A stretch of 64,000 nt of DNA. Source: Norana najaformis (lineage: Eukaryota; Annelida; Clitellata; Crassiclitellata; Hormogastridae). The DNA is taken from contig OZ029917.1 of the NCBI GenBank assembly GCA_964023275.1, positions 26,788,505 to 26,852,504 of the forward strand. The letters are read 5' to 3'. The notes below the pieces were generated by a model. That model made no database searches. It saw only the letters and a list, made by a program, of their open reading frames with translations, and had not been told where the DNA came from. Position numbers and translations under genes: made by a program. Positions 35,881-49,400 of this stretch are shown here, piece after piece (position 1 is the stretch's first letter; every line of letters starts with the position of its first letter).

Positions 35881-37020
35881 CCTTCTGTAAAACACACGGA
35901 CCTTCGTACCGACCTACACACGAGGGGGCCCTTCCCCGCACTTCAGTCAGTCCTCTGATCAGTGTGTGGTGACAAGGATATAGAGCAGTCGGTATCTTCC
36001 CGTGTCGACTCCGGTGTTATCGGAGAACCGACCCGGACTATGATGTACCGGGTATTTTCTTGGTCTGCGTTAGTTTCCGGTCTCTTACGTACCGAGGCTT
36101 TACTTGGTCTGCGTTTGTATCCGGTCTCAAACATTTCTTGGACTGCGTTATGATTCCGCGGCGTCTTCCCGTTATCTCTTCTTGCATTTCGATCTGTCTT
36201 GGTTCATGTTGATGAGAACCGCGGCCGCCTCTTTCCCCGAGTTTCGCACAACCCGTTATCTTCCAACTATCATGACTACTCGGACCGTCTCGCGACTTCC
36301 CAACAGGGTGGGCCCGAGCCCTGCTAGACCAACGGAGCCAGTCAGAAATCAGACAGATTGGTTTGCTTCGGTTGCGACTTCCTCAGGAGCGCACGGACAG
36401 TATTACGGCACCAGTTATCTCTTACGGCAAATGCTACCCCTTGAATTCACACAGACCTGTCGCCGCATCTTTCCCCGAACTTCGCCCAGCCTCTATCTTC
36501 CACCTATCGTGACTTACTCGACCGTCTCGCGACTTCCCAACAGGGTGGGCCCGAGCCCTGCTAGTCCAGCGGAGCCACTCCGAAATCAGACAGATTGGTT
36601 CTTAACGGCTGCGACGTTCTCGGGAGCGCACTGATCAGATTTTTCTCTCACGCGGTCAAAGGGGTAGCTTCCGCAACTTTCCCACTTGTTTTACACGGAC
36701 CTGTTTTATCTGACACTCGCCTACTACTTGGGTAGGCTTCCCGATGCCAACCCTTTACATGCTACAGACCTGTACTTATTTCTGACGAACGGGGTCTTTC
36801 CCCGGGTTCTGTTCTACCTCAACGTCCACCGTCGTGGCTCAGGCCGCCTCGCGATCTACGGTAGAGTGGGCCCTCGCCTCTAACCGGATCGGCGCCGTCA
36901 GCCCGAAACCAGACAGTGTTTGTCTCGGTCGTCCCGCCGGAAGCACACAGATTAGTCTTTTTCCTAGACCATCCCGTCCGTATATTTTATCGTAACCGGG
37001 ACTTTATCGAACACGGGCTT
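35880..37020. repeat. GC-rich tandem array with 237-bp period
   Basis: ACCGTCTCGCGACTTCCCA with the following 110 bp occurs at 36284 and again at 36521, nearly identical. A diverged third unit lies at about 36789-36950 (GTCTTTCCCCGGGTT, GAGTGGGCCCTCGCC). Upstream, TTGGTCTGCGTT and CCGGTCTC recur at 36060-36130. The open frame at 36104-36634 simply runs through two units. This may be the noncoding part of the same LTR element or a satellite. Confidence 0.7.
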
Positions 37021-37691
37021 CTCATTCAACAGAATCCGCCCTTCTTGCTGTTCATATCATGGGTTCTATGGATAAGCATAGCGTGACAGCGCAGCGCTTT
37101 GATCTTCTTGGCTTGTCTTCGACTTTCGATATTCATTTCTTTTGCACTGCCTCCAATATTGGTTTGATATTTCTGGTCCTTGTTTTGGGGTTTCTGGTGA
37201 ATTGGTTTGCTACGTGTCTCAAGGTCCTTGAACTCAGTCAGTATAGTAAACTGGCAATTATTCATCCAATGCTTTGCTAACATGTGGTGTCCTGCTGGGT
37301 TCAGTGCTTGGTCCTCTTCTATTCACATTGTACAAGTTTGAATGGCTTAAATCTTTAAAACTACTCAATCACTGAGTTGACCGATAGGCCTATAGGTCTA
37401 TTGTTCGGATTTCGTTGGTTGTTGGGGCAGCTTATTGCTTTATTGTTCTTTCTCAAACACAGCTGCATTCATTTTGCTTTTTCTGTTCTTGATGCAGTTA
37501 TTATTCTTGTCTCCGCTTCTTTTCTTTGACGTCGACCTCTTTCAATTCAACTGTTTTTTGTTCACGTGTTCTTTCTTAAACGGTCCTTCTCTGAGTTGAC
37601 CGATTCTGCTCATAACTTGTGTGTGCTGTGTTTGACTCTACTCTGTCCCTCCCTGACCATGTGAACTGTAAATCGTCAGACATGCGCACTC

Positions 37692-38120
37692 ATGACATAC
37701 ACAGAATTAATCAACATGTTCCTGTTTTCTAGGATATCTCTGGCGAATCCACCAGCCTCCAGTTGCCTAGATTACTATAACATGCTTCTTACTGGTATCA
37801 CAAAGTCAAGCATGCAGAAACTCCAAAGAGTTCAGAACTCTTTAGCTAGAGTCAAAACTAATATATCAAGATATGAGCGTATAACCTCTGTAATTGAATC
37901 ACTGCACTGGCTTCCTGTTCAGCTGAATCTGTTGCAAAATGGGACTTTTAGTTTATAAAACATTGAACTGAGGTAATCACAGTATTCACAATCAATTCTT
38001 ATTCCCGAGTCTTATCACTATTCAATTAAGTCATCTGATTGCCTTTCTCTGGTTATGCCTAAAACTAGAACTGCTTTTGGCGAACAAGCTTTTCTAGTTG
38101 ATGGACCTCATTAGTCGCGT
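37692..38120 (+). mobile_element. L2-like LINE RT C-terminal fragment
   Basis: Plus-strand pieces are LDYYNMLLTGITKSSMQKLQ, RVQNSLARVKTNISRYERI and IESLHWLPVQ, followed by a decayed tail with stops. It resembles the fragment at 12094-12330. A short TAATAATGAGAAGG tail follows. Confidence 0.7.
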
Positions 38121-38379
38121 CCAGCTAATAATGAGAAGGAGGAGGGACAGCGTCCCAGGGTTTCTTCAGTCGGCGAAGCTGTTATTAGTATCAATTTATT
38201 AGCCAGGCGGCGCCACCGTTGCTCCCGTTCGCTATATTAGCCCACAATTAAAATTATGTTATAAAATTCTTTAAGTATACATGCTTAGGTTACATTACAC
38301 TGTAATGGCCTGACAATAAAGAACTTAATTAACCCGGCCACCGGCCTGATAGACATTTCATATAATCTATTCTAATAAC

Positions 38380-38870
38380 TTCTATGGCGTCATCATCTCA
38401 GTCGATGGCGAACCAAAGACTAGTCCTCATCCGGTTCTTCTTCATCCTCACGCGTTTTCTTTCTCTTCGAGTTGTTCTCCCTTCTTTTCGTCGCCCAATT
38501 CTACTTCGATTCTCGTTCCTCCTTCTTTTCGTCGCCCAGTTCTATGATTCTCGTTCCTTTTTGCGACCTTGTTCTTTTCCTTGACATCGAATTCTTTCAA
38601 TTCAATTGTTTTTGTTCACATGTTCCTTTCTTCATCGGTCCTCCTCTTCGTTCGCATTTTCCTTCTGCTGCAGAAATATTTCTCTTGTTCTTTTCCTTTT
38701 CCTGCTCAGCAGCAGTTCTCGAGATCTTTCTGCTTCTGTCTCGACACTCCTTCCTTCCCTCCTTCTCCTCCTTCCACTCTGCCCCTCTATAAGACAAGAA
38801 CAAACACAGAATCTACAACTTGGTTTACGAGGTTTTACCCTTCTACTCCCATAATGGATATCTCACAAAC
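38380..38870. repeat. Pyrimidine-rich segment with a local duplication
   Basis: The word CTTTTCGTCGCCCA followed by TTCTA and GATTCTCGTTCC appears twice near 38482-38555, within a 450-bp CT-rich strand. Several open frames result on both strands. None resembles a protein. Confidence 0.5.
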
Positions 38871-38899
38871 TGGCTCTAGCTTTGCCGCAAGCCGAGTCA

Positions 38900-40130
38900 C
38901 TGACTGAATGCTGATCTTTAAGCCAATTATTTTAAGAAATAAGAAAAATTCGAATCCGTTTAAGCCTATGCCATTTATTTATAGCAGTTCTGAACAGTTC
39001 TCGCCTAAGAAAACAATTGTGGTCCAAATATTTTATATCAGTTAAGTAGCTTTAGCTGAAAACTAAAAATTAAGCAATCCAATTCATTTCTTTTTCGAAT
39101 AAACATCACATTTCTGGCCAATTGACCATCTTCTCCGACAGGCCCGTTAAAATCTGCAAGTTAATTTTACTTTTCATGTGTAAAGCATAAGTTTTTGCGA
39201 AGAAGTTAATGCAAAATGCTCACTACCTATCAAAGACTACAACAAAGACCTTAGAAAGCAACATTTTAGCAATTCAAAAAGTAAATTTTGTTTGCTTATG
39301 CTGTCCTCGAACATCTTTTGAAGCCTTGCAAAAACATGTTGCCAAGTGAAAACACTTCGAAACGAAGCAAACAAATCTACACAGCTTGCAGTCGCTAGAC
39401 GTAAAATTTTGGAAAGGTGTCTACAGATAAGCAGAAAACGCATAATGAACGGCGTATCGAAGGAAGCGAATCGCGTATCTAAGAAGAAGCAAGATGACGT
39501 CATATCAGTCCAGCGACAGCACACGCCATTTTTAATTGTATTGAGGAAATTTTAAAAGTATTCTACCTCTGGTGCACAGCCAACGGAAATGCACATGCTT
39601 CTTAAATATCTGCAAGTTGGGCAGACTATGAATATACGAATATAAAATATATTACTATTCCAGTAAGAAGGGTCCATGAATTTAATACAAATCATCATAA
39701 TGTTGGTTCGAGCAAACCCACAATAATATTTATCCTCAGATCTAGTAAGATAGGGGCTGCAACTTTTGATTCCGCCAATCTTGGACGCCCACAGTCACTC
39801 GACATGCAAGTACCAATTTACCCTGTCCACATCACTGTATGTAACGAATGTATGATCTACTGCAAATAGCCGTTAAAATTAGTCAAATGATTTGACTCAA
39901 ATCATCAAGAGACAAGTGGCCTATATATAAAATTTGAATTAACTTCAAGAGCAAAACGTTCCTTAAATTATAGTAACCTACCAGGCTTCAGGGCCTAGCA
40001 TGAGCGAAGTTCACATATACATGCACGAAGCATGCATTTTGCAGATGTCATTTATTGGGTCTACTAACCTAACTACCCTAGAGCTACTCTATTGGTCACT
40101 CTGTAAAATTTATTTACGTCCGGCTGTTCG
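38900..40130. other. Intergenic sequence upstream of NCBP2, nothing identified
   Basis: AT-rich with short open frames only. Confidence 0.5.
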
Positions 40131-40177
40131 AGTTTAGTGTGCGAAAGGAGAAGAACATTTGGTGAAGTTTACACCAA

Positions 40178-40276
40178 GTTCCGGGACAATTTGGGATGAA
40201 TCCGGGACACGGGACACACAAGGCCGATTCCGGGACTGTTCAGGCGAATCCGGGACGATTGGCAGCCCTGCTGCCA
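40178..40276 (-). mobile_element. Possible hAT-type transposon end with CCGGGAC repeats
   Basis: CCGGGAC occurs four times, plus a CACGGGACAC variant, in 85 bp, ending in GATTGGCAGCCCTGCTG. In reverse complement this begins CAGGGCTGCCAATCGTCCC, the style of a hAT inverted terminus followed by subterminal repeats. No matching second end was found. It lies 150 bp upstream of the NCBP2 start codon. Confidence 0.35.
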
Positions 40277-40425
40277 GATGACGCTGTTTTAATGACGTCA
40301 TACTGTAGAATCGGTGTTCACTTGTCTGGTTCTAGAAATGTCCATTCGTTAGACGAAGGGTTGTTAGTGTTTGTTATTGTGTAATTAATTTGTGGTTGAT
40401 TTGAACTGAACTGAAAGCCAAAATC

Positions 40426-43400
40426 ATGAACAGCTTTAGCAGGAAAAGGAAGCGACATTCCGATTCAGCTGACTTGAGCGCATACAGGGATCAACATTAT
40501 AAGGTATTTATTAACCGCTCGGAATTCTATTATAATACAGCGAGTGTCGTGCGCGTGTTTGATGCCATAATTCTTAAAGTGTGCGAGATTATTTCCATTT
40601 TATTGACTTTTGTTATTGATTGTTACCATTAACTCCTTTTTAGAGGTGTTTATTTGTAAAATAGCAGACTGTATTAAAATCAAAACAAGTTAATAATTAT
40701 ATTTGGCTCATCGTAGTTCTAAGCAAAACAAATGTGAATATATAGTGTCACGTGTTGCTCTCAAGGATGTAAATACACGGCAGAGCTATCTCGGTTCGAA
40801 ACTTAAATTTTCAGTTTTCTTGGGCAATTTATTCTCTCTGGTTCGGACATTTTACTTCAATTTACGATAAACGGAATGTTTAGTTTATGGTTAGTCAAAA
40901 TTCAGTCCAGTCGTAGAAAACTAAGTGTGTATGTTTCATGCGGGGTGTGACAGGATGGCACCCGCCAGATATGTGCACACATTGGACTTCATTAGACAAC
41001 TCAATTACGGTAGACAAATGATTGTGTGAAAGTAATGAAAAATTTTGTTCTTGCTGAACATATGGCATCCACAGATACAGCTAGACAGCAAGTCCAAGCC
41101 TACCCATACTACAGGAGAAATGTTCACGTTAAACCTGTATTTTGACATGGTGCATTGGACGTAGGAAGTCTCAGAACAAAACCACTTTTGTTGCAGAAGC
41201 CATGAGCAGTAACAACCTTGATGTCTTGGTCGTCATGGAGACCAGGCACCAGTCTGCCACTGATGTTGTACTGAATATGTCTGCTGTGCCTGGATTTCGG
41301 TATGTTTCAGGGGTTGTGCATCTTCACCACTCATCATGGAGGCAGTGGGCTGGCAATCTTCAAACTTACAAGCTAAGCTGATTGAACTTGCAAAGCATTA
41401 CACTACCTTCAAAGTTCTCATGAGTTCTTTCCATGCATATGTGGCCCACTCACTACAGCAGCCATCTATCGACTTAACTGTTGCTGTCATCATCCTTGTT
41501 CATCCAGGACTTTGCCACCTTTCTGAAAACTCTTGCCACCTATAACAGCTTGCTGGTTGTGACAGGCAATCTCAACATTCATGTGGAGGTTTCATAGGAT
41601 GTCTGTGGGCTGAACTGGAGAGGCAGCTTGTCTGTTGCTCTGGCCTGCAACAGGACGTTGATGCACCAACCCATTCTTAGGGTGGTTGGTTGGACCTGGT
41701 CTTTTCTCGGAATGACTGCGGACCAATCACAGTTGCCCTGGAGCCTCCATCAATCCCATTCCTGTTTGTTGCTCCAGCAGTCACACATATCACTTTCGGA
41801 AGTCACTGGATAGAGAGGTGCCTGAATGACAGCTACCGCTTCCACATTTCTGCAGAAGCTATGCATGGAGATAGAAAGGGAATAAAAAGTTGGAGCTGGT
41901 GCCAAACTGACGCTTGAGCTTCCCTCTGCCCACATCCACATATTCTCCACGTTCTTAGTGTGGGCATCCGAGTCGTCGGCTGCACAAAGTTTCTATCTTG
42001 CGTGGTTACAGAACGTGTATAAGCGTCATCATTGATCCTTTTGGTGTTGCTGGAGGCAGCTCAGCGATAAGACACAGTGTGTGTTCATAGAAGGATATAC
42101 CTTACAGTTTGCATCCGGAGCAGCTGTTCTGTAAGGTACTTTGACAAGGACGTAATTGCCTGAACTTCGCTGCATCCCGGCAAATGCACAGTTTCATTCC
42201 TAATTGCCTTTTAAATACGTTTCTCACCATCTACTGCTCACTGCTGGACTCTGTGATACTTCCCATAGCAGTACTTGAATTCGTCAATATAAATGACAAG
42301 TGGTTGCCTGTTTTCATTGAACTTTCCACTTTTTGGGAATGTCTTTCCACCTTGTTTTCACATTCGTTGTGGCAAAAATTGCACAATTCCACTATAATTG
42401 CAATCACCTCACTCCAGACTCCCTTGCAGTGATGTTTTGTGGTACATTAGTACAGCACATTTTTTGTCTTGGCCATTGCTCTGGTGCTCTGTAAGTGATC
42501 CAAAAATAAATAAGAATAAATAAATAATAATAATGAGAATTATTTTTTTCAAAGTGAAGTGACTTCTGCCAAAGAAGGAACTGTTTCAGATGCTCTTTAA
42601 AGTCCGTGTTTTCTACATGACAAACTGGCCCGTAACAGATCTCAGGTAATGGAATTTTGCTACCGCCTCCTGTGAGCTAGCCATTGCAAGCAACATTTGG
42701 TATTGGTCAGTGTGCTTGCTAGTCATTGTAATAATGTCCAACCGGTAATGACGTCGTTCTTCAATGCCTAGAAACTTTTTTCTATTTTCTGCAAATTTAG
42801 AAGCCATTTCAAATTTAGGCCTGTAACAACACATTTTAAAAGTAAAAGTGCATTCATAGGGACAGAAATCACTTTCAGATTTTGAATTTGGCACTTTATG
42901 ATGTGGTGCAAAATATGATGTCTTATGACACTGCATTCAGCTTAACATTGTGTTGTGTTATTCTTTTGAGCATGCCTTAAATACTCTATAAATATATACT
43001 AACATTAAATTATTTCATGAACTGACAGGCAGCCACTGGTTGGTGTCAGTGTGACTGGTGGCATTTAACAGTCTTTGTTTTATTAAATCAGGGCATTATA
43101 TTCTCGCAATACTCTGCTCGATGCTGAAATGTGAGATTACCCAAGATTTTGTCAGAAATAGCGAAAGAGCTACAAACACTTAATATGTACAACTCTGTGC
43201 AAAAAGTTTAAAAGTCCTTCACCCACAGCTGCTCAGTGCCATCGATTGATGCTTATTAAATAATGGCTCTTATTAAATGCAGAAATAACAATATGTAGCC
43301 TAAAATTTAACCAGATTTCTTCTGAATGATATGTTGCACACCTCGGAAAATTATGCACAGAAGTATGACAGAGGACATTAAGGTGCATTAGAAGTTGCAT

Positions 43401-46400
43401 TACTATGAGGTTGGGTAAGGTGGGGAGTAATGGTATTTTGACAGATCAGTCGCTGGTCGCCAGAACGAGTCATCAATACCCGACACCAGCAAGATAAGGA
43501 CCTACCCGATCGGAGAGAGAGCCGAGAAGTCAGACGATCAGCCAAACGATAAGGCGTGATTTCAAAGGGCGCCGACATCGGTTATTAATGGAGTTGGACG
43601 ATCACACGATGAGGGGATGGAATCAAGCGCAGAGAAGCGTACGGACATGGGGACAGAGACCGAGGGCAGGACAGAGTCCATAATAACGGCACCGCAACAA
43701 CCTTAGTCGTAGTGAGTAGAGTTGTTGCTGGGGATTACTAGTAAGGGCAACAATTAGTGCAGATCAATCTACACAGGGATGAGCAGGAGATAGACATAAG
43801 GGAGGAAGGGTTGCTGTACACGTCATAGCCCGGTGCTAGGCTCATCCTCGCAACGGGCCGGAAGACTGGCAGGGAAGATACGCCCGAAGTAACTGATATT
43901 TCCTCATAAGGAGATTTTAAGGGATAATAGGCAGAAATGCATAAGCCAAAGCCCTTCCAAAATAACAGACTGGCCAGGATATAAAATTATATAAGCGTCG
44001 GGGAAGGTAATTTGCGCAGTCTTGTCTAAGCTAAGCTTTCTGAGTGAAGTTCGGATAAGACCCGACAGAATACACTGACGATGGCGGACGCACTTTGCTT
44101 CCTTCATTGTCAGTATTCGGTTTTTGATACTAAATCTCGCAGCAAGCAGTGCTCTATACTTCTTACTAGTTCCCCCGGCTACGCTATAGAAGTATTTGGG
44201 ACTTTTTCGTTCCTAATTGCTTTCTGAACTCATTTCTCACTTTTGATTTTTCTGATTTTGGCCAGATTTTGTCATGCAGTCATATATGGCAACTACTTTC
44301 AAACAAAATCAACACTAACATGAAGCATTACTGATTTTGAACACTTTTAAAAGTACTATCTGCCAATGGTTTACATCATTGTGGCTAGTAAGCTCAAAGA
44401 CAGTCTTTTCTGTTGTGAAGGCTTGCACTGTAACCTACTGCCAGATGATTTTATCCAGTTGCTTTGAAAGGCCATACTGCTTTCTAGGTATGGGCCAAAT
44501 GATAATTATGATTTAATACCAGACAATTTGTTTTTGGCTACATTAATGTCTCCTGTTTCTATACATTACTTTTAAGTTTGAAGAGCCTGCAGCCAATTGC
44601 CCTGGTGTACCAGTACAGGTTAATGTTGCCTGGGCTAATACTGCAGCTGCCTGGCACTGGTGTCACCAACAAGTAGCCATGGTGCACTGCTGCACAACTA
44701 TGGTAATATATCTTGGTACTAACAAGTAAATAGAGGGGTGGCCCCTTTATCGTGTCTGGGCATGTGCAGTTACAGTAAATGTGGTCCTGTGCACGGCTTC
44801 TAGCCAGCTGCAGCCTGTGACTTATGCCACATGTTCAGCAGCTGTGTACAGCTGATACAAGTTGTTTCTCAAAGAACAAAGATGAAAATGAATATTTATC
44901 AAATTTTTGGTGTGAAATACTGCTGTTACCATAGGAGCTAAATGGGGTTAGATGTTAAATGATCAAACAAGACACATTTGGAAATTCTTAGTATTGTGCT
45001 GCCTGGAAATTAATGGATGATCTAACCAAACTTCTTGGTAATCCTCCATTTAGTGGTTTTATTATTTGGCAAACCAATAAATAGTATAATATATTAAATC
45101 ACACATTTTCAGATTATTTATGCCCCAACGCAAGTGAAAAGTGCAAGCTAACATATCACATGGAATTCACTCATAATGGAGGAAATGCTACTTACTATCA
45201 ATCATTTCAGTCTACAAATGTTGATAATAGTTTGTTTCACCAAATTGGTATTCATGATGCCAAGTTTATAGTTTGAAAAATCACTGGAACGAATTCAGTT
45301 GGGAATATGAAGGAAAATGTTATAGCAGTTTGTTGCTATGCTACAGGTGGGAAGACATTTGATGCAACCTCATAGCAGTTGATAAAAACTGCTGTTTAAC
45401 TTTGTGTTAGGAAGTAATCAGATCAGATTTGTTCCATTTCTGAATTTGCACAAGCTAACTTGACAACAGTAATAATATGATATTAGATTGCTTTTGATTG
45501 ATTGTATTTTTGTAGTTTTGTAAACTGATTCTGAAGTGTAATTTTTAGCAGTTTTAACATGAATGATGTAGGACATCAGCTGATTGAAACAAAAACAGAT
45601 GTTATGCAGCAGAATTCTTTGATATCTACTATCTGCAAGTATAATTGTGAAGTTCAAATTTGTTAAAGCCCAACAATTGCTGATAAGTTTTCTCTTAAAA
45701 TTTTCATCTGTGTAGGTTGGCATTTTTTCTGCATCTTTTAGTCATAGTTTTTACTGTAGGTGACTGACGAGGCCAGTGGAACATGTGACAAAACATTCAG
45801 TGTGAATACTTGACCTACAGCAAATTGATTTCTTTCTTCCTGTCTTCTGATAATTATACACCAGCTGTCATTCCTGTTGACCTGTTGAATTTTCTTACTT
45901 TAATTACTATTAAGAACACTACAGAAATTAAGAACACGACAGCACTTGGACAGCTTATAGTTCAGCACTCCCAGATGATGGCACAGGCGTATCATGCTTT
46001 CTCGTTTGTGGAACTATCTCTCTGGAACAGTCTACCACCAGAAATTTGAACTTTTGTACCCTTAACAGCTCAAGGAACATTCTCGGCCCATCTTAAGACG
46101 TACTTTTTTGGAACTTGTAGATAGTCATACTGTAGCGCCTTTTGTGAGGTTCTTAAAACATGCTATATAAGTTTTTGGATACACACATACATTTTACACA
46201 GAACAGTGATTAAAATTTGAGATTTGTCAATGGTTTCAAGATTTAAGCTAAAGCAGTAAAGGATTACTGTTGGAAGTCCATTAATTTGGCTGCTATTGTT
46301 AGATAAAGCTGTTAGATTAGAAACCATAGCTTTGTGCATCTCATAATTCAGAAATCAAGATCCAGGAGCCAAGCAGTTCACTGGACTTTGAGCTGATGGA

Positions 46401-49400
46401 AGACCTTTATCAGTTCTTAGAGATAATGAGGTATTTTGTGTGAATTTTCTTTGCTTTTCTAATTATTACATATGATGTGGTGATTTGAATGGCTTGATGC
46501 GAGTTTGGCATACGTCCATCATCGGTCAGAACCTGCCGCTATTGACGTTAACTTGAGACAAATTGCTTTATAACAGTTGGCCAAAGTGTTGGTGTTTAGT
46601 AATTTCATGATCGTGTACTGTATTGATAATGTTAATGGTTAGATTTTTGGGAATTATTTTTGAATTTGCTATGGCTTCAAACTTATAATTTTCTGGTGCC
46701 GTTCTCAGCCTGTTCTTAGTGAATGTCCACATTATTTTTGTTCTGTTGTCAGTGAATTGGCAGACTGCTTGCTATTAAAAACAAAGTATACACAAACAGA
46801 ATTTGGCAATTCTCGTGGAAAAGTGACAGTTCAAGGTCTGTCTTGGTCGCTGATGCAAGACTCAAATTTGCAACCTATTTGCCACCTGTTTCTATTTGCT
46901 CTGCAAATACCTGATATAGTTTAGGCCATAGTTGAAGTCCCATCATTTTTCAAATTGCATATCCCCTGTGCTTGTCTTGTTGTCTCAAAGGCCTCACAGG
47001 TGGCAACTGGTTCTGTCCAATGGATTATGCTTTTGGATCGTGGTTTTCAATTGATGCCTTGTGCATTACAAGTATGGAACTATAGAAGTGTTAAGATTAG
47101 ATTAGTTTGTAACAAGTTTGCAGTATGACTTGGGGATACAACCTTTATGAGGTCATGGAGGCCTCAAGACCCAGAACCTGCCAAATTTTTGTATAATATG
47201 CCTGGCACGTAGAATGGTTTATTCAACAAAGAGTGTTTGTGGTGAATGTTAGCAAAAGCCCAGATTCTGTTCATGGTTCAATCAAATCTGAAACCTATTC
47301 CAGTCTAAAATGTGGTACATCATGTGTTTGTATATGTTATGCCCTTGCAGTTACTTTTCTAAATACTACTACAATAGTGGCCAGTTGTCATAAAGGCTCT
47401 GCTTCCTGTTAATTAACATTTGTTCATTTTTTGATATAATAATATACATGTATTAATATACATGTATGTATCCATTAGATTAATGTGCTTTTCTTCATCT
47501 TCGCAGGGAAGTCGGAAAGAACAGGAAAAGCAGCTGCTCACAAGCTCCTGTCTTTACGTTGGAAACCTATCATTCTACACAACTGAAGAACAAATCCACG
47601 AACTATTCTCTCGAGCAGGAGATGTTAAGAAAATTGTAATGGGTTTAGACAAATTTAAAAAGACTCCCTGTGGCTTTTGTTTTGTGGAATACTACACACA
47701 TGAGGATGCAGAAAATGCTATGCGGTATATCAATGGGACTCGCCTTGATGATAGGATTGTCCGAACTGATTGGGATGCTGGTTTTGTTGAGGGGCGTCAA
47801 TATGGCAGAGGAAAAAGTGGTGGCCAGGTAAAAGAAATAGAAGAAATTCACATTGTCATCTGGCTGATTCTTTGATTGTGATGAGCATGCAAACTGAGAT
47901 TTGTCTGTTGCAAGTCAATTTTAATCTGATTTCTGTAGAATTTGAGTACAATAGAAATCACAGGACAGGTCGACCTTGCCTAGAACACATCAGAGCACTC
48001 TGTCTCTGCATTCTGTCAGTTCTATAATGTCATTCAGGCTTAAACTTAAGACTTGTATGTTTAAACTTGCTTATCCGCTGTAGCCAGACTTTTGGTTACC
48101 CTACTGTATTAGAATTTTGACTGGACTTCTCTAATGGATTATGATGTTGTGACTATTGTGTCAGTTGAAGCAACCACTGATTAGAGGTGTGAAGTTTGGT
48201 AAAATACGGCCTGGATACCCGGGTCCATTCAAAGCGGGTACCAGACTACTGGTGACTCCATGTGAAACACTAGTTTTAAGCTTAGATCCCTTCCATAAAT
48301 TAATCATCAAACAGGCTGCATGTGAGCCATTACATGCACTTGGGCCTAATCAGAGTCAGTTAAGCAGTCATCTTACCCACGAGGCCACTCTTTCTATTGA
48401 CTCTTTAGTGACTAAAAAGTTAGTTATTGTATATGCTTCACTACTTGATAATTCTCGACTGCAAACATACCTTCCTCCCTGTAGCTACACAAGCTGCAAA
48501 CAACTGCACATTATAAAGATGTGAACCTGTGGCCAATACAGCAATCTGCTTAAAATAATTGTTATGCTGCTTTGGTGGGTTTTTAGTTATATCTTATCTA
48601 ATGACTAATATAGCACCGATATCATAATGCATAAAGCATCAATCAATGGTTGCTTCAAGCAAACTCAGTCAAAATCATAATCCTTTAGAGAAGCCAGGTC
48701 AAAATCCAATAAGTCAGAGAAACCAGAATTCAAGCTATCGTGGGTAGGCAAGCTGAAACAAGTTCTTAGCTTAGACCTGAATGACACTAGAGAACCAACA
48801 GAATGCAGAGAACTAAGCAGTGAATTCCGAACCCTTGGACCAGCCACAGAGAGAACAATGGAGAGCCCAACAGTGTCCAGGTGCATGGCACAACAAGAGT
48901 CAAAGTATCCGTTTATCGAGTGCTATATTTGCTAGTATGAGGCATGAGCAAGGAGCGAAGATATGTCGGCTCGGTGGTTTTACAATTCACAGCCTGGATG
49001 CCACTCTTGGGCTGGGTACCTGGGCATCCAGGTGTCTGCTGACAAGCCTACTGCTACTGTTGCCTTGCACAGTGTGAGAATGGTGCTGTAAAAGTCATTA
49101 GATTAGCTTTAATCTAATCACAGACATCTAATGAAATGGTTAAAAGTATTTTATTAGACATGAGCATTCTAGACGCATTAGTGTCTGCTTTTGGCGGACA
49201 TACATTTAAAAATTTGCTAAGGGGATTTTTTTACCGAAGTCCCTTGCTTTCCAAGCAGTATGTGTCCTTGTTTCTCTGATCCCTGTCAAGGGCCTTTAGC
49301 TCATTTGTTGCCAGTTCAGGGGTTAGGCAAGGAAATGAGTGCTTCCCCTATATTCCACTTAGGGTTCCATTTAGGGATATAGAGATTGATCAGTGATTTT

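Noticed and set aside
36104..36634. 176-codon frame with two internal repeats
   Set aside because: It is explained by the 237-bp tandem duplication in noncoding GC-rich sequence. The period happens to be a multiple of three.
38569..38907. Phe/Ser-rich frames and a Lys/Arg/Glu-rich frame opposite
   Set aside because: Composition artefact of a long pyrimidine-rich strand, with no motif.
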